Shown: positions 54,620 to 63,393 of the stretch, one piece after another
Layout: the number at the start of each line of letters is the position of its first letter
Numbering within the stretch: the first letter of the stretch is position 1
Origin: Ornithinimicrobium pekingense DSM 21552
GTDB lineage: Bacteria; Actinomycetota; Actinomycetes; Actinomycetales; Dermatophilaceae
DNA length: 64,000 bases
NCBI RefSeq assembly: GCF_000421185.1
Contig: NZ_ATWJ01000009.1
Span: 126,868-190,867 of the forward strand
Direction: 5' to 3'
Notes under the pieces: model-generated
Database searches by the model: none
What the model was told of the DNA's origin: nothing
What the model saw: only the letters and a program-made list of their open reading frames with translations
Position numbers and translations under genes: made by a program

Positions 54620-55140
54620 GCCGGGACGGCCGGCGGCTGGACGTGGTCGCCGGCGTCGGCGCGCAGGGCGCCCAGCAGGTCGGTGAGCTCGCGGACCCGC
54701 GCCACGGACAGCCCCGGCCGCTCGAAGACCGCCCGGTTGAGGCCCTCGGTCGCCTCCTCGACGACCGCGCGCCCGGCGCCGGTGAGGGAGGTCAGCACGA
54801 CGCGGCGGTCGGTGGCGCTGCGCACCCGCTCGACGTAGCCCTGGCGGACCAGCCGCTCGACGGCGCTGGTCACGCTCGTGGGGTGCACCTGCAGGAGCGA
54901 GCCCAGGCGCGTCATCGGCATCTGCCCGCCACCCTCGGCGACGAACGCCAGCAGGCGCAGCACCTCGTAGCGGGCGAAGGTCAGCCCCAGCGGCCGCAGC
55001 ACCGCGTCGATGCGCTCCATGAGCAGCTGGTTGACGCGGGCCAGCGAGGTCACCATCGCCATGCCGTCGGCGGCGTCCGCCCACCCGTGGCGGACCCACT
55101 GCTGGTGGGCCAGCCGGATCGGGTCGCGGTCGACGGTCAC
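54601..55140 (-). CDS. MarR-family transcription regulator
   Basis: A 179-residue winged-helix regulator. The MarR core is at about 40-140: VNQLLMERIDAVLRPLGLTFARYEVLRLLAF, MTRLGSLLQVHPTSVTSAVERLVRQGYVER and the wing RSATDRRVVLTSLTG. The GTG at 55140 is preceded by TAGCCT 7 bases upstream. It is directly upstream of icmF on the same strand, with its stop codon inside the putative operator, so it likely regulates icmF and itself according to an acyl-CoA or related ligand. Confidence 0.88.
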   Translation of the reverse strand: MTVDRDPIRLAHQQWVRHGWADAADGMAMVTSLARVNQLLMERIDAVLRPLGLTFARYEVLRLLAFVAEGGGQMPMTRLGSLLQVHPTSVTSAVERLVRQGYVERVRSATDRRVVLTSLTGAGRAVVEEATEGLNRAVFERPGLSVARVRELTDLLGALRADAGDHVQPPAVPADSWMS

Positions 55141-55150
55141 AGGGCCCAGG

Positions 55151-55456
55151 CTACGGCGTCGGCGGAGCCTCGTCCCGGTGCCCGTCGTCCGTGCGGCGGC
55201 GCCTGCGCAGCTCGGCCCGGGCGAGCACCGCGGCCAGCGCGACCGGCAGGAGGTATGCCGCGACGCCGGCCGCCCGGCGCACCCACCACGGCACCTGCCA
55301 GCCGGGGAGCGTGGGCAGCGGCACGTCCGGCCAGGGCAGCGACGGCAGGCGCACCTGCGGCAGCGGGACCGCGGGAAGCAGGACGGTGGCCAGCAGCCAG
55401 GTGACCTCATGGACCCGCTCGGCCACCTCCAGGCGCCAGCGCTCGACCTCCCCCAC
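55151..55456 (-). CDS. Short hypothetical protein with one hydrophobic region
   Basis: A 101-residue protein. The GTG start at 55456 has TACGAT 6 bases upstream, fitting a leaderless gene. Segments rich in hydrophobic and Pro residues (LLATVLLPAVPLPQVRLPSLPWP) and a hydrophobic helix (AAGVAAYLLPVALAAVLA) suggest a small membrane or surface protein with a basic tail. Only 10 bases separate its stop from marR. No family is recognised. Confidence 0.5.
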   Translation of the reverse strand: MGEVERWRLEVAERVHEVTWLLATVLLPAVPLPQVRLPSLPWPDVPLPTLPGWQVPWWVRRAAGVAAYLLPVALAAVLARAELRRRRRTDDGHRDEAPPTP

Positions 55457-55558
55457 CGGGCTATCGTAGGCACCTCGACAGCCGGTCACGTGCGCCTCTG
55501 CGAGGCCGCCGGGCGCACGGGCGGGCACGGCCACCCTCGATCACCTAGCGTGCCGGGT

Positions 55559-56380
55559 ATGGCGCGCACGCTCACCGACCACCTGGGCACCACCGTCACC
55601 CTCCCCGACGGCCCCGTCCGACGGGTGGTCTCCCTGGTGCCGTCCCTGACCGAGGCGGTCGCCGTGACCCGTCGCGAGGCGCTCGTGGGTGCCACCGACT
55701 GGTGCACCCACCCGGCCGACCTCGACGTCGCGCGCGTGCGCGGCACCAAGAACCCCGACCGCGCCGCGGTCGAGGCCCTCGCCCCCGAGCTGGTGCTGTG
55801 CGTCCAGGAGGAGAACCGCGAGCTGGACGTGGAGCGCCTCCGCGCGGCCGGGGTCCCGGTCTGGGTCAGCGTGGTGGAGTCGGTCCCCCAGGCGCTGGCG
55901 TCGATGCACCGGCTCTTCGAGGAGGTGCTCGCGTGGGGCGTGCCGGACTGGCTCGCCGACGTGGAGGAGGTCTGGGGCGGGGGTGCTGGTGCGGACGCCG
56001 CGGAGCACGGGTCGGTCGAGTCGCACGACGCCGCGCGGCCGCCCGTCCGGGCCCGTGTCGCCGTCGCCGTGTGGCGGGATCCCTGGATGGTCGTCGGGTC
56101 GCGCACCTTCACCGGCGACCTGCTGCGACGCTCCGGGCTGGCGAACGTCCACGAGGACCACGAGGAGCGCTATCCCACGGTGGCGCTCGAGGAGCTGGAC
56201 TCCGCCGGGGCGGACGTCATCCTGCTGCCCGACGAGCCCTACGAGTTCACCCCCGAGGACGGGCCGGAGGCGTTCGCGAACACCCCCACGCAGCTGGTCA
56301 GCGGGCGGCTGCTCACCTGGTACGGCCCGTCCATGCTCGAGGCCGCCGACCTGCTCGCGGCGGTCCCGGCGCAACCCTGA
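55559..56380 (+). CDS. Helical-backbone metal/corrinoid receptor-like protein without signal peptide
   Basis: A 273-residue protein of the periplasmic-binding superfamily that includes BtuF, with RRVVSLVPSLTEAV, LVGATDWCTHP, PELVLCVQEENRELDVERLRAAGVPVWVSVVES and AVAVWRDPWMVVGSRTFTGDLL. It has the two-lobe, helical-linker pattern but lacks a signal peptide or lipobox, so it would be cytoplasmic, which is odd for a transport receptor. The ATG follows TAGCGT by 7 bases. It is divergent from the small gene next to marR and near the B12 enzyme IcmF, so a role in corrinoid binding is an inference. Confidence 0.75.
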   Translation: MARTLTDHLGTTVTLPDGPVRRVVSLVPSLTEAVAVTRREALVGATDWCTHPADLDVARVRGTKNPDRAAVEALAPELVLCVQEENRELDVERLRAAGVPVWVSVVESVPQALASMHRLFEEVLAWGVPDWLADVEEVWGGGAGADAAEHGSVESHDAARPPVRARVAVAVWRDPWMVVGSRTFTGDLLRRSGLANVHEDHEERYPTVALEELDSAGADVILLPDEPYEFTPEDGPEAFANTPTQLVSGRLLTWYGPSMLEAADLLAAVPAQP

Positions 56381-56394
56381 CGGCGCGGACGAGA

Positions 56395-56460
56395 CTCACG
56401 TACTCATCCTGTCAGTGACTCGTGATGCATCACGAGTCACTGACAGGACGAGCGCGTGAG
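56395..56460. repeat. Very strong palindrome between convergent genes
   Basis: The central 40 bases (56408-56447) are a perfect inverted repeat with no loop and the surrounding 33-base arms continue with only three mismatches (CTCACG at the outer left pairs with CGTGAG at the outer right). It begins 15 bases after the stop of the receptor-like gene and ends 30 bases before the stop of the convergent membrane-protein gene. A bidirectional terminator is the simplest role. Confidence 0.8.
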
Positions 56461-56489
56461 TGAGTCGGAGGCGGGTCGGCGCGTGCCCG

Positions 56490-56891
56490 TCAGCCCTGGA
56501 GCCGCTCCTGCGGGACCGGGCCGGCGTCGACGACACCCGGCTTGCGGAAGGAGAGGGTGGCCAGGGCCACCGCGCCGAGGAGGAAGAGGACGCCGACCGC
56601 GATGTGCGCGGCGCGCAGCCCCATCTCACCGAGCGCCACCTGGGCCAGGGCGATGACGGCCATGCCCGCGGCGTGCATGAACAGACCCTTGTTGCCGCTG
56701 CGGCGCATCCACAGGAAGGCCGCGACCGCCGCGACGAGCGCCACGACGAAGGTGATGTTGCCGATCATCCCGTGCGACTCCACCCAGGTGCCCGCGACGA
56801 TCTGGAAGCCGAGCACGGCCTGGACCACGGACAGCAGGGCGGCGAGGGCGGCGGAGATCTGGAGGGTCAGCAGGACCGGGTGCTTCGTCAT
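56490..56891 (-). CDS. Small four-helix membrane protein
   Basis: A 133-residue membrane protein with four hydrophobic segments: LQISAALAALLSVVQAVLG, GNITFVVALVAAVAAFLWM, FMHAAGMAVIALAQVALG and IAVGVLFLLGAVALATLSF, and a short basic/polar tail. The ATG follows GGTGGGT. No family is recognised with certainty. It converges with the receptor-like gene through the long palindrome. Confidence 0.75.
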   Translation of the reverse strand: MTKHPVLLTLQISAALAALLSVVQAVLGFQIVAGTWVESHGMIGNITFVVALVAAVAAFLWMRRSGNKGLFMHAAGMAVIALAQVALGEMGLRAAHIAVGVLFLLGAVALATLSFRKPGVVDAGPVPQERLQG

Positions 56892-56996
56892 ACCCACCAG
56901 TCTCCCAGACCGGCCCGAGGCTGCCACGAGGTGGCAGGCGTCGACGCGGGGGCCGCTCCGCGGCCGGGCCCCCGCGCGCGCCGTGCCCCGGTCAGG

Positions 56997-58511
56997 TCAG
57001 GTCAGGCGGACGTTGACCTGCTGGATCTGGGTGAAGCCCTCGAGCATGCCCTCCAGGGAGAACTCCCGGCCCTGGCCGCTGGCCTTCATCCCGCCGTAGG
57101 ACTGTCCGGGCAGCTGTCCACCACCCTGGTTGACCTGCACCCAGCCCGACTCGATCCGGTGGGCGGTGCGCATCGCGGCGCCGATGTCGCGGGCGAAGAC
57201 GAACGCCGCCAGCCCGTAGTGCGTGTCGTTGGCCATCCGCACGACCTCGTCCTCGTCCTTCCAGCGCAGCACGGAGAGCACCGGGCCGAAGATCTCCTCG
57301 CGCGCGATCCGCCAGTCGTTGGAGACCTGGGTCAGGATCATCGGCGCGTGGTACAACCCCGGCTCGCCCACGGCCAGCGACGCCCGCCCGTCGTAGGCGA
57401 CGCCCACGCCGTCCTGGGCCAGCCCGTCCTCGATGTAGCCCTGCACCCGCTGCCACTGGCGCTCGTTGATGATGCAGCCGATGTCGCTGGACTCCTCGCG
57501 CGGGTCGCCGACCCTCAGCTCGGAGGCCCGGGCGACGAGCTTGTCGAGGAAGCTGTCGTGGATGTCCTCGTGCAGGAAGAGCCGCGACCCCGAGGTGCAG
57601 CTCTGGCCCTGGCGGGCGAAGCGGGTGGCGAGCAGCACCTGCTCCACGACCGCGTCGGTGTCGGAGTCGGGGAAGACCACGCACGGCGACTTGCCGCCCA
57701 GCTCCAGGGACACGTGCGCGAGCCGCTGACCCGCCCGCGAGGCGACGCCCGCGCCGACGGCCGTCGACCCGGTGAAGGACACCTTGTCGACGTCCTCGTG
57801 GACGACGAGCGCCTCGCCGACCTCGGCGCCGTAGCCGGTCACCACGTTGAGCACGCCCGGCGGCAGGTGCCGCGCGCAGACGGCCGCCAGCTCCAGGATC
57901 GTCAGCGGGGCGTCCTCGGCCGCCTTGAGCACCATCGTGTTGCCGGAGACGAGCGCCGCGGGCAGCTTGAACGCGGCGATCATCAGCGGGGAGTTCCACG
58001 GCAGGATCCCGGCCACGACCCCGAGCGGCAGCCGGCGCGTGTAGGACAGCGCCTCGTCCCCCGTCGGCAGGGTCACCCCCTTCACCTCACCGGCCAGCCC
58101 CGCGAAGTAGCGGAAGGCCTGGACGAGCAGCGCCGCCTCGGGCCGCGCCTGGGTCCGGAGGGCGTTGCCGGTGTCGAGCGCGGTGAGCCGCGCCAGGTCC
58201 TCCACCAGCGGCTCGAGGTCGTCGGCGATGCGCAGCAGCGCCCGCTGACGCTCGGCGAAGGGCAGCGCGGCCCAGGCCGGGTATGCGGCACGCGCCGCCC
58301 GGACGGCGCGGTCGGCGTCCTCGGCACGGCCCCGGGGCGTGCGGGCGACCACCTTGAACCGGTCGACGGGGGTGATGACGTCGATGGTCTCCCCCGACGC
58401 GGCCGGGACCCACTCGCCCCCGACGAGCATGCCGTAGTCGCGCGGCTGCTCGTCGTCGTACGAGGGGTAGGCTCCGGCGGACGTCGCGCGGTCGCGGGCG
58501 GTGGTGGTCAT
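56997..58511 (-). CDS. Aldehyde dehydrogenase
   Basis: A 504-residue NAD(P)-dependent aldehyde dehydrogenase. PWNSPLMIAAFKLPAALVSGN, the Glu in LELGGKSPCVV and the Cys in RFARQGQSCTSGSRLF are the active-site features, with KVSFTGSTAVGA for cofactor binding. It belongs to the general class of aromatic/aliphatic aldehyde dehydrogenases. CAGGAGGT lies 5 bases before the ATG. In this neighbourhood, close to aromatic degradation genes, an aromatic aldehyde is possible but unproven. Confidence 0.93.
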   Translation of the reverse strand: MTTTARDRATSAGAYPSYDDEQPRDYGMLVGGEWVPAASGETIDVITPVDRFKVVARTPRGRAEDADRAVRAARAAYPAWAALPFAERQRALLRIADDLEPLVEDLARLTALDTGNALRTQARPEAALLVQAFRYFAGLAGEVKGVTLPTGDEALSYTRRLPLGVVAGILPWNSPLMIAAFKLPAALVSGNTMVLKAAEDAPLTILELAAVCARHLPPGVLNVVTGYGAEVGEALVVHEDVDKVSFTGSTAVGAGVASRAGQRLAHVSLELGGKSPCVVFPDSDTDAVVEQVLLATRFARQGQSCTSGSRLFLHEDIHDSFLDKLVARASELRVGDPREESSDIGCIINERQWQRVQGYIEDGLAQDGVGVAYDGRASLAVGEPGLYHAPMILTQVSNDWRIAREEIFGPVLSVLRWKDEDEVVRMANDTHYGLAAFVFARDIGAAMRTAHRIESGWVQVNQGGGQLPGQSYGGMKASGQGREFSLEGMLEGFTQIQQVNVRLT

Positions 58512-58574
58512 GGGTACCTCCTGAGGGGGGCGGGGCGGGTCGGGGCGACGTCCGCTGCCGGACGTCGCCCGGGG

Positions 58575-59405
58575 TCAGACGTGGATGGCGGCGGGGATGC
58601 CGTCGGAGAAGGTCTCGGGGGACTCCGGGAAGGTGCGGGCCTGCCCGGCCTTGACCCGGTGCGCGCTCCAGGCGGCGGCGCACGCGTCGATGACGTCGTC
58701 GACGCCGGCGCCGACCGGGTGGGTGCCGGGGACGACGACGCCGCCGCCGGCGAGCACCCGACGACGCTCCTCGGCGCCCTGGGCGGAGCGCTTGCGCGAC
58801 TCCAGCGGCCCGCCGGCCAGCTGGGCGAAGGAGGCCTCGGGGTTGACCTCGCAGACCGCGAACGGCAGGTCCTGGCGCAGCCACGCGTCGACCTCGAGGA
58901 TGCGGGAGCGCAGCCCGTAGGCCTGCTGGGAGACGCCCGAGCCGACCCGCTCCCGGTTGAGCTGGTTGGCCCGGCCGAAGGAGGGTGCGTAGACCGCCTC
59001 CCGCACCGGGGTGGAGAAGACCGAGGTGCCCCCGGCCCCGAGGAAGCGTCGGGTCTGGACGTCGGCCTCGCGGCGCGTCTCGTCGGGCAGCCCCATCGGC
59101 ACGTGGACGGCCACGACGGCCAGTGGCCCGGCCTCGGCGACGAGCTCGGCGACGGTGGGCCGGACGAGGAGGTGCGGGGTGCCGTGGCCCGAGGCGTCCA
59201 GGACGGCGCCGACCCAGCCCGCCTTGCAGGCGTCGACCCCCATGACCGGCAGCGAGGCGTCAGGCTGCGGGCGACGTCCGGGCCTGCCCGTGGGCTGGCT
59301 GACCCCGGTCGACCTGGGCCCGGCCGTGCGCACCGTCGCCGGGTCTGTGTCCGTGCCGCGCCCGCCCTTGCCGGTGAGCCGGCGCCACCACTGTGTGACT
59401 CCCAT
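58575..59405 (-). CDS. DUF429 family protein
   Basis: A 276-residue protein with an RNase H-like DUF429 domain: GVDACKAGWVGAVLD at the start, VVAVHVPMGLPDETRREADVQTRRFLG, VFSTPVREAV and CEVNPEASFAQLAG. The catalytic-like Asp is in GVDACK; the second acidic position in AVHVPMG appears replaced. The first 40 residues are a basic, low-complexity extension. TACAGT ends 7 bases before the ATG. The function of the family is unknown. It sits 35 bases from aroQ and 63 from the ALDH gene, on the same strand. Confidence 0.82.
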   Translation of the reverse strand: MGVTQWWRRLTGKGGRGTDTDPATVRTAGPRSTGVSQPTGRPGRRPQPDASLPVMGVDACKAGWVGAVLDASGHGTPHLLVRPTVAELVAEAGPLAVVAVHVPMGLPDETRREADVQTRRFLGAGGTSVFSTPVREAVYAPSFGRANQLNRERVGSGVSQQAYGLRSRILEVDAWLRQDLPFAVCEVNPEASFAQLAGGPLESRKRSAQGAEERRRVLAGGGVVVPGTHPVGAGVDDVIDACAAAWSAHRVKAGQARTFPESPETFSDGIPAAIHV

Positions 59406-59440
59406 GCGCCCCACTGTAGGACGGGGCTCTCGTCGCGGGC

Positions 59441-59887
59441 TCAGCGGGCGGAGCGGGTGGCGAGGAGGTCGACCGCGTAGCGGTAGCCGTCGGCCCCGGC
59501 GCCGGCGATGACCGCGAGCGCGACGGGCGAGAGGTAGGAGGTGTGCCGGAAGGCCTCACGGGCGTGGGGGTTGGACAGGTGCACCTCGACGACGGGCAGC
59601 CGGGTGGCCTTCACGGCGTCGAGCAGGGCCACGGAGGTGTGGGTGTAGGCCCCCGCGTTGAGGACCACGCCCACGACGTCGCCGGCTGCGGCGGCCTCGT
59701 GCAGGGCGTCGACCAGTCCGCCCTCGTGGTTGGTCTGGGTGCAGGTGAGCTTCAGCCCGTGCCGCTGCGCCTCGCCCGCACACAGGGCCTCCACGTCAGC
59801 CAGCGTCGTCGTGCCGTAGATCTCCGGCTCACGGGTGCCGAGGAGGTTGAGGTTGGGGCCGTTGAGGACGAGGATCCGCCGGGTCAT
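59441..59887 (-). CDS. aroQ: Type II 3-dehydroquinate dehydratase
   Basis: Dehydrates 3-dehydroquinate to 3-dehydroshikimate as a dodecamer. The 148-residue chain has LNGPNLNLLGTREPEIYG with the catalytic Tyr24, the TNHEGGLVD substrate loop and EVHLSNPHARE with the catalytic His103. It could serve aromatic amino acid synthesis or, since it lies beside catabolic genes, quinate breakdown towards protocatechuate. The other shikimate genes are not near. Confidence 0.95.
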   Translation of the reverse strand: MTRRILVLNGPNLNLLGTREPEIYGTTTLADVEALCAGEAQRHGLKLTCTQTNHEGGLVDALHEAAAAGDVVGVVLNAGAYTHTSVALLDAVKATRLPVVEVHLSNPHAREAFRHTSYLSPVALAVIAGAGADGYRYAVDLLATRSAR

Positions 59888-59953
59888 GGGCCAAGGGTGG
59901 CACACGCGCCCCACCGCGGACCCGGACACCGCCGCCACATTCATTCCTGCCAC

Positions 59954-60031
59954 GCATCAGTCGATGCCGAGTCGTGCCTTGCAGGGCGACTGTCAGCGGC
60001 CCTACTGTCGGACGTGGCAGGCATCAATGCC
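59954..60031. promoter_or_regulatory. Two GCATC-type palindromes in the aroQ-catR gap
   Basis: GCATC-AGTC-GATGC (59954-59967) and GGCAT-CA-ATGCC (60020-60031) lie between the divergent aroQ and LysR starts. They share GCATCA and ATGCC and may be regulator boxes for the cat genes. Confidence 0.4.
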
Positions 60032-60059
60032 GGCCGACCAAGACCGGAGGAGACGGGCG

Positions 60060-61013
60060 ATGGAGCTGCGGCACCTGCGCTACTTCGACGCCGTCGCCCG
60101 CACCCTGCACTTCGGCGAGGCCGCCGAGCAGGTCCACGTGGCCCAGCCGGCCCTGTCGCGGGCGGTGCGTCAGCTCGAGCGCGAGCTGGGCGTCACGCTG
60201 CTGCGGCGCACCACCCGCCGCGTCGAGCTGACCAGCGCCGGACGGGTGTACCACGACGAGGTGCTGGCCATCCTGGCCCGCATCGACGACGCCACCCGGG
60301 CAGCCCGGCGCGCCGACGGCGGGGTCACCGGCACCGTGCGGGTCGGCCTCACCGGGTCCGCGTCCTACGGCTACCTGCCGCGCGTGGCACGTGTGCTCTC
60401 CGAGGCCCTCCCCCAGGTCGACATGCGCGTGCGCACCGAGATGCTCACCCCGGAGCAGGAGCGCGCGCTCGTCGAGGACGCCCTCGACCTGGCGGTGCTG
60501 CGCACCCCCCTGACGACGGCCGCCCTGGAGCACGTCGTGGTCCGGCGTGAGGAGCTGCTGCTCGCGGTCCCCGAGGGGCACCCGCTCGCGTCCGGCGAGG
60601 GGCCGGTCGCCGTCGCCGACCTGCAGGACGTCCCCCTGGTCATGTACGCAGCCTTGACCGGGTCCGTGGTCCTCGACGCGGTCCGCCGTGCGTGCCGGGG
60701 CGGAGGCTTCGAGCCCACGCCCGCCCACCAGGTGGGTGAGACCTCCACGATGCTGGCCCTGGTCGCGGCCGGCCTGGGGGTCGCGCTCGTGCCGGAGTCG
60801 GCGGGTGCCCTGACCCTGACGGGGGTGGTCTTCCGGCGCACCGACAGCCCCGTCACCGTCGACCTGGCGCTGGCCTGGCGCCGCGACGACCGCTCCCCCG
60901 TGCTGCGCCAGGTCCTGGCCGCGCTGCGCGAGCACGGCCTGCTCACCCCCCTCGACGAGGAGCCGGACAGCCCGTTCCCGTCCCCCGACCGTCCTGCCCA
61001 GGAGGCGAGTTGA
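60060..61013 (+). CDS. LysR-family regulator of the catechol genes
   Basis: A 317-residue LysR regulator. The N-terminal helix-turn-helix is HFGEAAEQVHVAQPALSRAVRQLERELG (about 17-45), followed by the co-inducer domain with GTVRVGLTGSASYGYLPRV and ALVAAGLGVALVPE. A GGAGGAG site lies 7 bases before the ATG. It overlaps catB by 4 bases, so it is in the same operon, unlike the common divergent catR. Muconate is the likely co-inducer, by analogy with CatR/BenM. Confidence 0.88.
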   Translation: MELRHLRYFDAVARTLHFGEAAEQVHVAQPALSRAVRQLERELGVTLLRRTTRRVELTSAGRVYHDEVLAILARIDDATRAARRADGGVTGTVRVGLTGSASYGYLPRVARVLSEALPQVDMRVRTEMLTPEQERALVEDALDLAVLRTPLTTAALEHVVVRREELLLAVPEGHPLASGEGPVAVADLQDVPLVMYAALTGSVVLDAVRRACRGGGFEPTPAHQVGETSTMLALVAAGLGVALVPESAGALTLTGVVFRRTDSPVTVDLALAWRRDDRSPVLRQVLAALREHGLLTPLDEEPDSPFPSPDRPAQEAS

Positions 61014-62122
61014 GCGACCTGACGATCAGCCGCGTGGAGGCCGTCCCCTACGCGATCCCCTACCGCAAGCCGCTGCGCTTCGCCTCCGGCGAGGTGCGCA
61101 CCGCCGACCACGTCGTCGTGCGGGTGCACACCGCGGGCGGGCTCGTCGGGACGGCCGAGGCACCGCCCCGCCCGTACACCTACGGCGAGACGCAGGCCTC
61201 CATCGTGGCCGTCGTCGACCAGGTGATGGCCCCCGCCCTCGTGGGGACCTCGGCCCTGGACCGGTCGGTGCACCGCGCACGCCTGCACCGCACGATCGGC
61301 AACCCGACGGCCAAGGCGGCGCTCGACATGGCGGTCTGGGACGTCCTGGGCCAGGCCCTCGGGCAGCCCGTCCACCGGCTGCTCGGCGGGTGGACCGACG
61401 GCATGCGCGTCAGCCACATGCTCGGTTTCGACGACCCGGCGGCCATGGTCGCCGAGGCCCACCGGATGCGGGACACCTACGGGATCTCCACCTTCAAGGT
61501 CAAGGTGGGCCGGCGGCCCTACCGGCTGGACGTCGACGTGGTGCGCGCCCTGCGCGAGGAGTTCGGCGACGCCGTCGAGCTCTACGTCGACGGCAACCGC
61601 GGCTGGACCGCCGCCGAGTCCGCCCGCGCGCTGCACGAGATGGCCGACCTCGGGCTGACCCTGGCCGAGGAGCTGAACCCGGCCGACGACGTGCTGGGGC
61701 GCCGGTGGCTCGTCGGGCGGTGCCCCGTGCCGTTCGTCGCCGACGAGAGCGCACCTGACGCGGCCTCCGTGACCCGCGAGCTGCTCGGCGGCTCCGCGAC
61801 CGCCGTGAGCATCAAGACCGCACGGACGGGCTTCTCGGAGAGCCAGCGCGTCCTGCACCTGGCCGAGGGCCTGGGCGTGGAGGTCGTCGTCGGCAACCAG
61901 ATCGACAGCCAGGTCGGCACGCTGTGCTCCGTCGTCTTCGGCGCCGCGCACGAGGCGACCTCCCGGCGCGCCGGCGAGCTGTCCAACTTCCTGGACATGA
62001 CCGACGACCTGCTCGCCGAGCCGCTGCAGATCCGCGACGGACGCCTCCTGGCCCCCACCTCTCCCGGGACGGGCGTGGTCCTCGACGAGGAGCGGCTGAC
62101 CCGTTACCGCCAGGACCGCTGA
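61010..62122 (+). CDS. catB: Muconate cycloisomerase
   Basis: Enolase-superfamily enzyme that forms muconolactone from cis,cis-muconate. Key residues: Lys163 and Lys165 (FKVKVG), metal ligands Asp194 (VDGN), Glu220/Glu221 (AEEL) and Asp245/Glu246 (ADES), and Lys269 (SIKTAR). The 370 residues agree with CatB. The start is a TTG overlapping the LysR stop codon, with CAGGAGG a few bases upstream, so translation is coupled. Chloromuconate and mandelate racemase relatives share the fold. Confidence 0.93.
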   Translation: MSDLTISRVEAVPYAIPYRKPLRFASGEVRTADHVVVRVHTAGGLVGTAEAPPRPYTYGETQASIVAVVDQVMAPALVGTSALDRSVHRARLHRTIGNPTAKAALDMAVWDVLGQALGQPVHRLLGGWTDGMRVSHMLGFDDPAAMVAEAHRMRDTYGISTFKVKVGRRPYRLDVDVVRALREEFGDAVELYVDGNRGWTAAESARALHEMADLGLTLAEELNPADDVLGRRWLVGRCPVPFVADESAPDAASVTRELLGGSATAVSIKTARTGFSESQRVLHLAEGLGVEVVVGNQIDSQVGTLCSVVFGAAHEATSRRAGELSNFLDMTDDLLAEPLQIRDGRLLAPTSPGTGVVLDEERLTRYRQDR

Positions 62123-62193
62123 GCCGGCGAGCACCCCATACCCCCGCAGCACGACGCACGCACGACACGACCCTCACGAGAAGGAGCAGGCAG

Positions 62194-63072
62194 ATGAGCC
62201 AGACCCGCACCGAGTTCGAGGCGAAGGCCGCCGAGTCCGGCGCCGGCGCCACGGAGGCGTTCCGCAGGAAGCAGAGGTCCGGCGGCGCCGCCGTGCCTGC
62301 CGAGCGCGTCAGCGCCATGGCGCGCGACGCCCTGGAGGCGATCCACGACGTCATCCGCAAGCACGAGATGACCTACGAGGAGTACGACGCCCTGAAGGCG
62401 TGGCTCATCCAGGTCGGCGAGGACGGCGAGTGGCCGCTCTTCCTCGACGTCTGGGTCGAGCACGTCGTCGAGGACGTCAACACCTCGCACCGGTCCGGCT
62501 CCAAGGGCTCCATCGAGGGCCCCTACTACGTCCCGGACGCCCCGGCGCTGCCGCACGACGGCACCATCCCGATGCGCGAGGACGAGCCCGGCACCCCCCT
62601 GACGTGGAACGGCCAGGTGACCTCCACCGACGGGTCCGCCCTGGGCGGCGCGACGGTCGAGCTGTGGCACGCAGACAGCAACGGCTTCTACAGCCAGTAC
62701 GCCCCCGGTCTGCCCGAGTGGAACCTGCGCGGGACGTTCGTCACCGACGAGCAGGGCCGGTTCGCGATCCGCACCGTCCAGCCCGCCCCCTACCAGATCC
62801 CCACCGACGGGGCCTGCGGCACGCTCATCGCCGCCGCCGACTGGCACGCCTGGCGGCCCGCGCACCTGCACGTGAAGGTGTCGGCACCGGGGCACGAGCT
62901 GCTGACCGCCCAGCTGTACTTTCCGGGCGACCCGCACAACGAGGACGACATCGCCTCGGCGGTCAAGCCCGAGCTGGTCCTGGACCCCCAGGACGCCGGC
63001 GACGGCTCCGTCACCGTGGACTACGGCTTCGTCCTCGACCCGGTCTCGGCCGACGCGCCGAGCACGCGCTGA
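62194..63072 (+). CDS. catA: Catechol 1,2-dioxygenase
   Basis: Intradiol dioxygenase that cleaves catechol to cis,cis-muconate with a non-haem Fe(III). The four ligands line up with the Acinetobacter enzyme: Tyr166 (GFYSQY), Tyr200 (PAPYQIP), His224 and His226 (RPAHLHVKV). The N-terminal dimerisation helices (EEYDALKAWLIQVGEDGEWPLF) are intact and the 292 residues are typical. AAGGAG lies 7 bases before the ATG, 71 bases after catB. Confidence 0.95.
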   Translation: MSQTRTEFEAKAAESGAGATEAFRRKQRSGGAAVPAERVSAMARDALEAIHDVIRKHEMTYEEYDALKAWLIQVGEDGEWPLFLDVWVEHVVEDVNTSHRSGSKGSIEGPYYVPDAPALPHDGTIPMREDEPGTPLTWNGQVTSTDGSALGGATVELWHADSNGFYSQYAPGLPEWNLRGTFVTDEQGRFAIRTVQPAPYQIPTDGACGTLIAAADWHAWRPAHLHVKVSAPGHELLTAQLYFPGDPHNEDDIASAVKPELVLDPQDAGDGSVTVDYGFVLDPVSADAPSTR

Positions 63073-63082
63073 CGGGAACCGG

Positions 63083-63361
63083 ATGCAGTACATGGTCCGG
63101 ATGACGGTCACCCTGCCCCCGGACCTCGACCCCGAGGTCCGGGAGCAGCTGGTCGCCGCCGAGAAGGCCTACTCGCAGCGGCTGCAGCAGGAGGGTCGCA
63201 TCGCCGCCATCTGGCGGGTGGCCGGGCAGTTCGCCAACTACTGCCTCTTCGACGTGGCCAGCCACGACGAGCTGCACGAGCTCGTGTCGGGCCTGCCCAT
63301 GTTCGGCTACATTCAGGCTGAGGTCGAGGCGCTGGCCACGCATCCCAACTCGATCCGATAA
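63083..63361 (+). CDS. catC: Muconolactone delta-isomerase
   Basis: Isomerises muconolactone to 3-oxoadipate enol-lactone. The 92-residue chain starts MQYMVRMTV and contains the typical LQQEGRIAAIWRVAGQFANYCLFDV and PMFGYIQAEVEALATHPNS features; it forms decamers in known cases. It starts 10 bases after the catA stop, with the typical cat order here of regulator, B, A, C. Confidence 0.95.
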   Translation: MQYMVRMTVTLPPDLDPEVREQLVAAEKAYSQRLQQEGRIAAIWRVAGQFANYCLFDVASHDELHELVSGLPMFGYIQAEVEALATHPNSIR

Positions 63362-63393
63362 CCGCATACCGCACACTCACGAGGAGGCTCGTC

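Noticed and set aside
51429-54686. A 1085-residue antisense frame opposite icmF
   Set aside because: icmF is certain on the minus strand and the opposite frame has no domain character.
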